59,338 bases of DNA from Leucogyrophana mollusca (lineage: Eukaryota > Basidiomycota > Agaricomycetes > Boletales). The position numbers were made by a program, and so were the translations under genes. Where the stretch lies: contig MU266504.1 in assembly GCA_021014945.1 (NCBI GenBank), positions 1-59,338 of the forward strand, read 5' to 3'. Position 1 is the stretch's first letter, and each line of letters starts with the position of its first letter. This document shows positions 44,354 to 55,569 of the stretch, in pieces. The notes beneath the pieces were generated by a model that made no database searches, was not told the origin of the DNA, and was given only the letters and a program-made list of their open reading frames with translations.

Positions 44354-47300
44354 CTACCTCGCAGTGCCAGATGGCCCTCCCTTCTCTGAATCTAGCACCA
44401 TCGGTCCCACGACCGCCTCGCTCCCACCGCCCTCGCCCCCAACGGGCGCAGCGAAGCCCGCAAAAGTGTCTTCGCTGATCGTTGGCTTCCTCTTGAAGCT
44501 CGGGCGCTTCGCAAGTGAGACCTCGCCAGATTTGTCCTCCTTGAGAAGCTCGGTGGGGCTGGCACCGCGTTTGCCCTTTGATGGCGAGGACGATGCGCCC
44601 GATGAGGAAGATGCAACCGTAGGAGGGGGTCGCTGACCGCCGCTGCTGCTGCTCGCGGAGCTCGTCCTCCCACCAGCGCTAGCGCCGAGCAGGGAAGGGA
44701 ATGAGGACGCACGATCGCGAATCCCATCACCCCACTTCCTCAAAGGCCCTCTACCACCGACATTCTCCCCCACACCACCTCCTCCAAACCACCTCTTATT
44801 CAGCTCGCTCTCATCCGACCTTCTCCCCCCCTCACTCAGCACCTCGCTCTCCTCCGTCTCGGGGCTCCCCTCGCTCGACGTGCCCTCGCCCCACAGCTCC
44901 CGCTCCTCATCGACGACCTGCAGCGCACCCTCGATCACCGCAGCATGCACGAACACGTACTGCCGCAGGCTCTGGCACAGGCTCATCCGCTGCTCGCGCA
45001 TGTCCTGCACGACCGTCCAAATCGGGTCCGCGTACGACGAAAGAAGCGGCGGCGATAGGTCGGTGTGCAGCTCCCTAGGGAGCTTGTAGTCGATCATCGA
45101 ATGCCCCGCTGTGCGGTGATCCGGCTCGGCGGGGACAGTCGGCGCCTGCGAGGCCGTCTCGGACGCCTCGGCTACGAGCGGCAGCGCCGCGCCCTGTTTT
45201 GAGAGCTTCTCAGCTCCCGTCGTCGCGTTCTTCGGAGTACTACTCGAATTCGTCGTCTCCTTCCCCTTCCCGCTGCTGCTCCCACTCTTATCCTGCTCAG
45301 AGCTCCCGACGTTCCTCTCCGACTCATCCGACATCTGCCCACTCCCACCCCCACTCCTCTCCGCGTCCGCACTGCCCCCGCTATCACTCGCCCTCGTCGG
45401 CGGGCTCATCAGCTCATCCGAGCTCGGATTCGAATCACTCCTTGACACCGGCTCCCCCGCACCCACACCCGCACCCACGCCCGCGCCCCCAAACGTAGCC
45501 AGCGCCGGCGACGAGAAGCTCGCGACAGGCGACGAGCCGATCGTCGGCCGCTGGCGCTGGCGCTCCCTCTGCACGCGCTGCAGCAGACTCGCGTCGGCGG
45601 GCGGGCGGTGGAGATGGAGCGGCGTGGAGCTGCTCCGTGGCGGCGGCCGGTCGATGTCCATCGCCGCGTCGTCGTCGCTCGTCACGTACACCGCCGACGG
45701 CTGGCGGAGCGGGACGTGCACCTGGCCCTGGGCCACGACCTGCGCCTTTTCCTTCTCCGACGAGGAGTCGGAGGACATGTTCGACAGCGACGTGACACTC
45801 GAATCGCGCAGGCGCGAGCGCATAAAGTTCATCATCCCCACCGACTCCATCCCCGACCCCGACGTCAACCCCGTCCCAGACGCAGACGTCGTGCCCGTCC
45901 CCGAGCCCGAGATCGACGCAGATATGGACCCCGAATTCGAGATCGAGATCGACCGCGAGCTCGGCGGCGCAGCGCTCCCACTCCCGCTCCCACTCCCACC
46001 AACGCTCTTCCCCGACCCACTCCCGCTCTTCCCCGACCCCGCAGCATTCCCGCTCGCACTAGCACTCCCACTCCCTCCCGCACTCCCACTCGCGCTCCCG
46101 CCCACAGAGTCGTCCGCCGAGTTCAGCGCAGACGGCCCACCGCTACTCGACCCCGTCGTCGGGGAGCGCGCACGGCTCGGCGCAGGGGGCAGATGCGAGA
46201 GCGCCGAGAGGCGCATCGGCATCGGCAGCGTGCCGTCCCGCGTGTCCGCGTCCATCCCCACGCCCATCCCCCGCCCGCCGCCCGTCTGATCAGATACCTG
46301 CTCCGCCCACTGCCGCGTTGACGTCGACTGCCACCCCGCGTTGTCGAGCTCCATCTTCTCGCCGTCCGCCTGCGCGGCTTTCTCCTGCGCGGCGAGGTCC
46401 GGGTTCGCGGCGGCGGACGACCCCGCGAAGGGCACGTGCACGACGAGCGAGTCTGAGCTGTCCGCGCCGCCCGGCTGCGCCGCGTCGTGGTGGTGGTGTC
46501 CCCGGCGCTTCTTCTCCCCCGCGGAGACGTGCAGCGGCACGGTGCCGAGCATCATCGTATCTTGCTCCGGCGGACTTGCGTGCATCGTGTCTGGTTCCGG
46601 CGGGTTCGCATGGTCTGTCTCCATGCTCGCCTTCACGTCCGCGCCCACTTCCCTACGCCTCGCGCCGCGCCGCGCCTCCCTGCGCTTGCGCATCTCGGCC
46701 TTGACGGCATCGAGCACGGCGTCGACGGCGATGAACCCCCCTGTGCGGCCCACCCCCGCGGAGCAGTGCAGCAGCACGGGGCTCTTCCGCCCCAGCGCGA
46801 ACTTTGCGATGCCGGTCTTGGCGTCGAGCTCGGGGTGGCGCCAGCCCTTGCTGCGCTCGCCTCTCCCCTCCCCACTGCCATTGCTTGTGCTCATGCTGCC
46901 ATTGCTCGTGCTTCCGCTCCTACTGCCATTACTCGTGCTTCCGCTCTTGCTGCCATTGCTCGTGCTTCCGCTTCTACTCCCACTCCCATTACTCCCACTG
47001 CCACTCCCACTCCCCCCAACCTCCTCATCGCTCTCCGCGTCCGGCGGCGTACTACTCCGACTCGGCCCCGGCGTACTCTCCTCCACCGCGCGCTCCACCT
47101 CCCTCACGAGGCCCAGCACGCCGCGCGGGTCCTCGGGGACGTTCATGTCCGGCCAGTCGAGGTACTGCAGGTGCGTCACGCGCCGCGGCGGGACGTCGGG
47201 GTACGACGTGTGCCGCAGCTCGAAGACGCGCTTGATCGTCGCGGGGGGTGGGGTGGGCTTCTTGCCGAGGGCGCCGGCGCTGTGGGGTGGGGGCGGGTCG

Positions 47301-50081
47301 CGGGGGGAGAAGAAGAAGCCTTTGGGGTCGGTGGAGGCGGAGGTGGTGGTGTTGGCCGTGGTGTTGGCGACGGTGGTGGAGGTGGGGTTGGTGGTGGAGG
47401 TGGAGGGGGGAGAAGGGGCGGGGGAGGTGGATATGAGCGCGAGGCGGAGGGGCCCGTAGGCCGTGTCGGTCCAGTACGTCCCGCATTTGACCATGGCATT
47501 CTCAACTTCGCGTGTGAGCATGACGATGACGTGCACGTTTTGTTCCCAGCAGAGCCTGTGGGAGGTGGTTAGCGTGTGCGTGTGCGTGTGCGTGTGCGAT
47601 AACGGTGCGTGGACATTGCCGAGGAACGACGACGCCTCATCCCAAAAACGACAGCACCTCATCCCAATCTCAATCCCAAACAAAACTCAAACCACACAAC
47701 GAAAAGAACAAACACTCACGTCCAAAAATCAACAAACGTCGCCGGCAACGGGCCCTGCGTCGCGATGTAGCGCTTGCGCGTGCCGAGGGGCTGCACGTAC
47801 GACGCGTTCACGTAGTCGTCTTCGTCTGGCGGCGGCGGGTGCGGCGTGCGGGCTGTTGGGTGGGAGGAGTGCGGGTGGGGTGTGCGCTGAGGGTGGGGTG
47901 TGCGCTGCGAAGAGCCCGTCGCGAGTGGAGCGTGGAGCGTGCGCTGAGAAGACGCCGTCGGGAACGACGACCCCGCGGGGTGCAACGGCCCCGGGAGGCT
48001 CAGCCGCGGAAGCGCGGGCGGGAGGACGCGGTGCGTGATCGACGTGGGTAGGGAGAGCGGCGACGGCGACGGGAGCCGTAAGCTGAAATCGACCCCGCCC
48101 GAGCGCATCCCGCTGCTGAAATCGAACCCGTCCGGCCCGGGGCCTGCGCCGAGTGCGGGTGTTTGCAGGGGCATAGTGATTGCGGGTGTCTGCATGGGCA
48201 GCGGCATCGCGACGTCCATCGGCGCCTTGGCGGGACTCTGCATCTCCACCTCCACCCCCACCCCTGGCTGCCCAGGACTCTGCATCGGCACGTCCTCTCC
48301 TATTCCTCCCTTCACCCCAATACCGGGCGTCCGCAGCGGCATCGCGAACCGCTCGAGCGTGAACGCAGTGTCGCGCATCGGCACGTCGCCGGGCGAGAAC
48401 GACATGGACATGGGTGGCGGGAGGGTGAGGGACATGGGTGGGCGCTCGGTGGAGGATCTGTGGAGAGGGGGGGGTGGTTTGAAGGGCCCGCCGGGTTGAG
48501 CCTGGTCGAAGAACCCACCCCCATGTTGAGCCCGGTTGGCACCCCCATGCACCCGATTGAAAAAGCCATCGCCGTCGGCCCACGCGGCGCCCATCTCGGG
48601 CTCGCTCTCGTGACGCACGGCGGGCTCCGGCTGCGCGGCGGGGGGCGATAGATCGGGGTGCGAGAGGTGTTTCTTGAGCTTTGACTTCTTTCTATGCTTG
48701 CGCTTGGAGTGGACCTGTGCGTGGTGGGAGCCGCGGTGCTTGCCGTCGTGGAGCCGCACGCGGGCGTGCTCAAAGGGCCAGATGTGCGTGTACCTACGAC
48801 ATCAGCACACGAACACACTGCAAAACGGTCAGCTCACCTGTTCTTTGCGCCCTTTTCGACGCCGGCGGTGATGCTAAAGGGGAATGCTGCGGGGGTGGTC
48901 GGCGAGGTGTTTGCAATGTCGAGTCGCTGGATGCCGTCGTTTGCGGCTGCGACGGCGGAAGAGACCCGTGGGTCGACGACGTCGCTCTCCTTTGAGTGGT
49001 GCTCCATGACGGTGAGGAGGCGGCGCTGCTCCGCGAGCTCGATGCGGTAGAACTGCATCGCGAGTGCCTCTGCGCCCTCCTCGACGGCGGGGTCGTCGGG
49101 GTCGTTGTCGTCGCTGGACTCGCTCTCGCTGTGCTGGGGAGTGGAGGGGCGGAGGGCAGCGCGGCGTGCGATGTGCTGGAGCCAGCGGAAGGGGAGGTCG
49201 TTTATGCGGCGGAGGACGCGGCGGGGGAGGCGGAGGGGGATGCGCTCCGTGATGCCGTGGGTGAGCTCGATGTTCTGGCGGATGGAGTCGAAGAAGGGGT
49301 TCGCGGGGCGGGAGGTGGACGAGGCGGGCGTGGGGAGGGCGAGCGACGGGCGGGAGGAGGTCGTGCTGGAGAGGGAGAAGGCGGCCTTGGGGAGGAGCTT
49401 CGTGCGCAGCGCCGTGCCCGCGTCCTCGTCCTCGTCTTCCGGGGACGGGTGGTCCGTCGTGGCGAGCGCACGCTGGTCGCGCCACACGGCCTGGAAGCCG
49501 CCGCGGAGCCACGCGAGCTCGCCCTTGAACCCCTCGTTGTGGAACTTGCGCAGCAGCCCGAATATGTTGGACGACTCGGGGACGGAGGCGGCGTCGGCGT
49601 CGTACACGAGGATGCGCGCCGCGGCGGGCCAGGCTGTGAAGCGGGTGCGCGCGCTGTTGGAGGGGAGCATCTGGGCGAGCTTGGAGAGGGAGAAGAGGGG
49701 GCGCTTGAGGAGGGTGGACGGGACGGAGAGGGAGAGCGCGCGGTGCACGCGGGCGGAGGCGTGTGCCGCGTGCGGCCGGATGTCCAGGATCAGCGTCCCT
49801 GGATCGGAGAGATACCCTGCCAGCTCCGCAGGCGTCACCGCGGTGAACGGGCCCGATGCGTGGGCGGGTGCGACGGGGCCCTGTGGTGCGAGGCCTCGAT
49901 GAGGCGACGATGGCGACAATATTGATGATTTGTGTGTTTGGTGATCTGGGAGCAATCGCGCAGTGAGCAAATCGGAGGAGCCGAAGCGCTGTGCGATGGC
50001 CTGGGCGAATGAGTCGACGGACTCGCCCGTCGTGGAGGCCTGCCCGCTAAACGGGACGCTCGAAAAGAAATCCTCGCTCAT
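44354..50081 (-). CDS. Rhodanese-like plus protein tyrosine phosphatase (Pyp1/Ptp2-type), very large
   Basis: Resembles fungal MAPK tyrosine phosphatases. Exon 1 (50081-48834) has an N-terminal rhodanese-like domain: LAGYLSDPGTLILDIRPHAA to ELAWLRGGFQAVW. The position after ILVYDAD holds Asp, so the usual rhodanese Cys seems absent. The PTP domain starts across the first intron with NR-YTHIWPFEHARVRL. It then has a Pro/Met-rich insert of about 300 residues, DDYVNASYVQPLGTRKRYIA, the second intron, LCWEQNVHVIVMLTREVENA, the WPD loop YLDWPDMNVPED, the signature HCSAGVGRTG, and much later the Q-loop REQRMSLCQSLRQYVF. Between signature and Q-loop lie about 550 residues of Ser/Gly-rich sequence. 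Two introns, about 1,840 residues. Catalytic residues are intact. Confidence 0.88.
46863..47010 (-). repeat. Short tandem repeat encoding Ser-Asn-Gly-Ser units in the PTP
   Basis: Near-identical units of about 30-48 nt encode repeats of the type SGSTSNGSRSGSTSNGS between the WPD and signature loops. The same Ser/Gly bias continues in the larger insertion, where AGTGGGAG-like hexamers alternate. Confidence 0.75.
47574..47599. repeat. (GTGTGC)n microsatellite in a PTP intron
   Basis: Four copies of the hexamer GTGTGC in the intron that separates FVDFWT from LCWEQN. Confidence 0.8.
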
Positions 50082-50348
50082 CGCCGTTGGTGTCGTTTTG
50101 CTGGAAAACGGGAATCGGACGCAACTTAGAATTAGTGACTGACTACTATACTAGACCCGTCACGGGGTATGATGTCACTGGTCTCGACCGCGGTCTGGGC
50201 TGTTGACGTCATTGAGCTAGTCGGCATGTCGTCCCGGGCGGGTTCCTCCGCTTCGAGCTCCCTCGTGTTCCGCGAGAGCGTTCCTTTGCTGCCACGATTC
50301 CCGCGCAGCCTTGGCACAGATTAGTACTATAATATTGGCGAGCCCTCA
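50082..50348. promoter_or_regulatory. Upstream region of the PTP gene, border of the repeat array
   Basis: It holds the PTP promoter and leader. No gene is seen. A TATA-like ACTATAATATTGG lies just before the first array unit and could serve rightward transcription. Confidence 0.35.
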
Positions 50349-50493
50349 ACTCGGCCCACAGTCCGAGTCTACCCACGACAACGACGACATCCCCAGGTTT
50401 CCCCCGCAGGCTACACAAACCGGCACAGGAACACATACCCCCGGCTCAATCTCAACCTGGCACCACACCGCTGCTCGTTACCTTGTATACACA

Positions 50494-50561
50494 CCGCTAC
50501 GCCCTGCTTTCTACACCACGCCGCTACGCCCTGCTTTCTACACCACGCCGCTACGCCCTGC
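50494..50561 (+). repeat. 27-bp tandem repeat inside the array
   Basis: CCGCTACGCCCTGC starts at 50494, 50521 and 50548, exactly 27 nt apart, with TTTCTACACCACG completing the unit. Single degenerate copies of the unit occur in later array units. Confidence 0.85.
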
Positions 50562-52314
50562 CCTTTCTTCCCTCTCCTGCCACAACTATCATCCTCTGTT
50601 TTTTTCTCACTGCAAGCTGCCCCTTGCGGTTGATCGTCCCCGCAGAATCAGGACATATGAGGAATTCGTGGCGAGATACAACACGTCCGAGTTCTTCGTA
50701 TGTCCTGGTACTGCTCTCCTTGGCTTCAGTGTCTAGGTATACCTTAGACATCGTATCTTTCTCATCTCCAACTTTGCACGCTGACACCTTTCATGCTTTC
50801 AAGTTCTCTGCACAGCCCCACGCTACACCTTGTTTTACCATCCGTGCTACAGACCAATGCTTCACGCCTAAACTCCCCACGACAGCGACACCCCAGCACA
50901 ACTCCACGTCTGACACCAGCACCACACCGCTGCTCCTCACCATGTATACACACCGCTACGTCCTGCCCTTCCTTCTATCTTCTGCCACAATTGTCGCCAT
51001 CTATTTTCTCAAGGTTAATATCGCTGCCCCTTGCGGTTAACCTTCCCAGCAGAATCAGGACATATGAAGATATTCATGACGAGATTACAGTGCCTGTGGG
51101 ATCTTCGTGTGTCTTAGTGCTACTCTCCTTGGCTTCAGTGTCTAGGTATATCGTGCACACCATGCCGTCTCCCTCTAGACTCTATCTTTGCACGCTGACA
51201 CATTTCGTGCGTTCAAATTCTCTGCGCAGCCCCCTGTTATGCCATCCGTGCCGCAGCTCGAATGCTTCACGCTTCAACTCCTTACGACGCAACGACACCC
51301 CAGCACAACTCCACGTCTAGCACCCGCACCACACCGCTGCTCCTCGCCTTGTCCACACGCTGTGCTTTCTACACCACGCCGCTATGCCTTGCCTTCTATA
51401 CCACGCCGCTACGCCTTGCCCTTTCTTCTCTCGCGTCTGCCACAACTATTACCCTCACTCCGTTTTTACAAGCTTAACAATGTTGCCCCTTGCGGTTAAC
51501 CTTCCCTGCAGAATCAGGACACATGAGGAATTCGTGGCAAGATTACGGCGCCTATGGGTTCTTCGTATGTCCTGGTACTGCTCTCCTTGGCTTCAGTGTG
51601 GTGCGGCCGTCTGGGTGTATCGTGCACACCGTATCTTTCTTTTCCTTCCTATCTCCATCTTTGCACGCTGACACCCTTTGTGCGTTCAAGTTCCCTGCAT
51701 AGCCCCGCGCTACACTTTGTTATGCCTTGAATGTTTCACACTTTAACTACCCACGACACAGCGACACCCCAGCACGACTCCACGTCTAGCACCAGCACCA
51801 CACCACTGCTCCTCAGCTTGTCCACATGCTGTGCTTTCTACACCATGCCGCTACGCCTTACCTTTTCTTTTCTATCTTCTGCCACGACTATAACCCCCAT
51901 ACTCACCTTTTTCTCGAGCTTAACATTGGTGCGGTCGGTAGGGCGATACCCTGTTTTTTTTTTCTTTCTCGAGCGCGTAAAAAACCTCAGTGTAGGATTT
52001 ATCCCCGAACCGTGCGGAATCAGGACACGAGAAACTCGTCGCCGGTTCTTCGATATGGCAGCACATGGGACACTCGTGACGAGTCCTTCTGTGTCTTCTA
52101 GACCTTGCGTACCTTCGGGTTCTTTGCGCAGCCCCGCGTCAAGCCCTGTTATGCCATCCGTGCCGCAGTTCGAATGCTTCACGCTTTTACTTGCACGTTT
52201 GACGCGCTCTAGGCTTCCACCACGCGACGCGTTCGGGTTGGCGTCGGGTCGGGTACTCCCTTCCACGATGCTTGCGTTACTACCGTGCTTCGACGGTGTG
52301 TTGCATGCTGCACT

Positions 52315-52984
52315 TCTACCTTCCTCGTGTTCCTGCGTTTCTACGCTGCTTGTGTCTCCTACGCTGATCTCCACGCGCGTGCACGTACGGCTCCCAAGCT
52401 CCCTTCTACGACATCCTTATTTGTGTCACTATGCCATCCGTGCGTGCCTCCCGATCCTCGCCCTGCCTCGCGCCCGTGAGGTACGTGGTACGTATGGGCT
52501 CTAGCCTCTAGCTCGGTCCCCCTAATTGTCCCCATAGCACATCGCCCGCCGCCTCCACCCTCGCCCTCCTCGCAGAATCAGGACCTAACGAGCACTGCCT
52601 CAGGTATCCGCACTAGGGTTCCGGGCAAAACCCCGGAGTTTAACGTTTGACACGGAGAGGGTTGCACTTCCATCTTCCTTGTGTTCCTGCGCTTCTACGT
52701 TACTTGTGTCTCCTACGCTGATCTCCACGCGCGTGCACAGCGACTCCCAAGCTCCAACCTGCCGTGCTTCTACGATATGTATGCTTATTTGTGTCACTAT
52801 GGCGTGCGTGCGTGCTTCCTGATCCTCACCCTGCCTCGCACTCTTAAAGCGCGCCCGTGAAGTATTTAAGCTCTAGCCTCTAGCCCAATCCTCCACCCTC
52901 GCTCTCCTCGCAGAATTAAGACCTAACGAGCACTGCCTCAGGTATCCGCGCTGGGGTGCGGGGCAAAACTCCGGAGTCTACTTA
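52315..52984 (+). repeat. Tandem duplication of about 340 bp within the array
   Basis: Two adjacent copies share CTACGCTGATCTCCACGCGC, TTATTTGTGTCACTATG, CTCTAGCCTCTAGC, CCTAACGAGCACTGCCTCAG and a closing GGGCAAAAC-CCGGAGT. The shift between copies is about 340-350 nt. Confidence 0.75.
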
Positions 52985-53890
52985 CAACTGCACTAATGCG
53001 TACCTCAACTCGGCCCACAGTCCGAGTCTACCCACCACAACAACGACACAGGCCAACGACGACACAGGCCGGCACCTGAATAGATCCCCCCGCCACAACT
53101 TAGCACCACACCGCTGCTCGTTGCCTGTATACCACACCGCTACGCTTTGCCTTTTCGTCTCTCTTCTGCCACAACTGTCGCCCTCTGTTTTCTCAAGCTT
53201 AACGTCGCTGCCCCTTGCGGTAAATCGGTCCCGCAGAATCAGGACATATGGAGAAATTCATGGCGGGATTACGGCGCCTGTGGATTCTTCGTATGTCCTG
53301 GTACTGCTCTTCTTGGCTTCAGTGTCTTGTATACCGTGCACACCATGTCTTCCTTTTCCTTCCCATCTCCATCGTTGCGCGCTGAAACCTTCCAGGCGTT
53401 CGAGTTCTCTGCGCGGCCCCACGTTATACCTTGTTATGCCATCCGTGCTGCAGCTCGAATGCTTCACGCCTCAACTACCCACGACACAACGACACCCCAG
53501 CACAACTCCACGTCTGACACCAGTACCACACTGCTGCTCCTCAGCTTGTCCACACGCCGTGCACCCACACCACGCCGCTACGCCCTGCCATTTCTTCTCT
53601 CTCTTCTGCCGCAACTATAATCCTCAGACTCACCATTTTCTTAAGCTTAACAATGTTGCCCCTTGAGGTTAACCTTCCCTGCAGAATCAGGACATATGAG
53701 GAATTCATGGCGAGCTCACGGCGGGTGCGAGTCTCCCATATGTCGTGGTGCTACTCTCATTGGCTTCGGTGTGTGCGACCGTCTAGGTATATCGTGCACA
53801 CCGTTCCTTTTCCTTCCCATCCGCATCGTTGCACGCTGACACCCTTCATGCATTCAAGTTCTCCGCCCAGCCCCGCGCTGCGCCTCGTTA

Positions 53891-54551
53891 CTATCATTGG
53901 ATCCGTAATGCAAAATGGACATGAAGTGCAAAACGGCTTTCCTCACCTCGTCTTCAACTAAATCTTGTGCATAAAAATTGGATCTTATTGAGAGAGTACT
54001 ATTCCATAGAACTGCCAACTTGAATTAGCAGAAATACTGGTGTAGAACATTTGCGAGCTCGAAAAGTGGTTGAGCAGTTCCAAAAAAGGTAGATTTGAGA
54101 CCGTGATTGGCAGATCTAATCAGATCCTCAAGCCCTTTCCTCCTAGAAAATTCGAGCCAGTACCTCACAGTATCCCTCCACCTGCCGCTTAATTTTGCGA
54201 GGTGAGGGAGGGCAGCGTTGTTGTGCTATTCACGATTTCTTGTGCGAGAGTGACAGACTGACTTAAAGAGAAAATCACGCCCCCTGCCAAATCGTCCGCG
54301 GTAACTCCCGGCGCCTGCCATTTACGCTGTGACACCGCGTGACAAAGTTTTGCATTACCCTTCCGTTTTGCAAACTTTCCGTTGCAGCTCTGCCGCAGAG
54401 CTCAGCTCTCTACAAAAAAATGTAAATAGTACATGCTCGTGTAGCTAGGACATTAGTGCACCAGGGCGTCAAATGCCGGAGTGAAAAAATTCCGTGGCTG
54501 TTGAGTTATTCAAGATTTCGCAAAAGTTTTGCATTACTGATCCAATGATAG
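53891..54551. mobile_element. MITE, Tc1/mariner-like, 661 bp
   Basis: The ends are inverted repeats of 25 nt. The left end begins CTATCATTGGATCCGTAATG (53891-53915). The right end (54527-54551) is its reverse complement with a single mismatch. The dinucleotide TA directly flanks both ends (53889-53890 and 54552-54553), as expected for a TA target-site duplication. A sub-terminal AAAGTTTTGCATTAC motif is repeated near 54350 and 54525. No transposase frame is inside, so it would depend on an enzyme supplied elsewhere. It sits in the repeat array and has low C-richness compared with it. Superfamily is inferred from the TA duplication. Confidence 0.8.
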
Positions 54552-55569
54552 TACCGGTATATATAAGCTCTGCCCTCTTTCCCGGTCCCCCAATCGCCCA
54601 CCGTCCACCACACAGTGGCACACACCGAACTCGGCCCACAGTCCGGGTCTACCCACAACGACGACACGAACCAGCACGGTACCCGAATACATACCCCCGG
54701 CACCTCTCCATATCTGGCATCACACCACTGCTCCTTACCTTGTATACACACCGCTACGCCCTGCTTTCTAGGCCGCTACGCCTTGCCCTTTCTTCTCCCT
54801 TCCGCCACGACTATCACCTTCACCCACCGTTTTTTCAAGGCTAACATCGCTGCCCCTTGCGGTAAATCGGTCCCGCAGAATCAGGACATATGGAGAAACT
54901 CATGGCGATTACGGCGCCTGTGGGTTCTCCGTATGTCCTGGTACTGCCCTCCTTGGCTTGTGGTGTGGCCGTCTAGGTATATCGTGCACGCAATATCTTC
55001 CTGTTCCTTCCCATCTCCATCGTTTGCACGCTGACACCTTCCAGGCGTTCGAGTTCTCTGCGCAGCCCCACGCTACAGCTTGTTATGCCATCCGTGCTGC
55101 ATACCGAATACTTTACGCTTCAACCACCCCCAGCATAACTCCACGCCTGACATCAGGACCACACCGCTGCTCCTCACCTTGTCCACACAACGTGCACCCA
55201 CACCACGCCGCTACGCCCTGCCATTTCTTCTCTCTGCTTCTGCCACAACTATCACCCTGATACTCACCGTTTTCTCGAGCTTAACAGTGCTGCCCTTTGC
55301 GGTTGGCAGGACGCTAATTCCCTGCCCCCCAAGCGCATAAAAAACATCAGTTTAACCCTGAACCGTGCGGAATCAGGACATATGAGAACCAAACTCGTCG
55401 CCGGTTCTTCGATAGGGCATACACATGGACTCCAGTGTGGTGCAGGCGTCTCGGTATATGACGCACGCCGTGCCTCCTCCCTTCTTCCCTCAGTACTTAC
55501 GGGGGAAATTAGCCACGTCTGCGGTCTGCCGCACCCTATATCTATACTCGACTGCCCACCACCTCAGAA

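Larger units (their letters stand above)
50349..55390 (+). repeat. Diverged C-rich repeat array of ordered modules
   Basis: About 5 kb in which the same modules recur in the same order. AGAATCAGGACATAT-like cores start near 50644, 51051, 51510, 52017, 52573, 52912, 53235, 53693, 54877 and 55369, mostly 320-560 nt apart. A CACCACACCGCTGCTC module precedes many (near 50461, 50926, 51329, 51796, 53102, 53523, 54719, 55169), and CGTATGTCCTGGTACTG plus CCTTGGCTTCAGTGT follow. A longer-range header, ACTCGGCCCACAGTCC, occurs at about 50349, 53008 and 54629. The plus strand has clearly more C than G. Frames are open in patches but shift between copies, so no protein is called. A MITE interrupts it. 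Confidence 0.85.

Noticed and set aside
46341..47572. Long open frames (over 360 codons) on the plus strand
   Set aside because: They are antisense to the PTP gene, in very GC-rich repetitive sequence, and consist of low-complexity Ser/Leu/Pro or Arg/His strings with no domain. The minus-strand frame has all PTP motifs.
48996..49925. 309-codon plus-strand frame
   Set aside because: Shadow of exon 1 of the PTP gene; its composition is dominated by Gly, Glu, Arg and Val and it has no known motif.
50311..53961. Plus-strand frames of 100-257 codons in the repeat array
   Set aside because: Frames shift from copy to copy, begin at arbitrary Met codons and contain only Thr/Pro/Ser-rich low-complexity sequence. 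C-richness with few stops explains them.
50349..55390. CRISPR-like array
   Set aside because: The units are 320-560 nt, diverged and not separated by short unique spacers, and the genome is eukaryotic.
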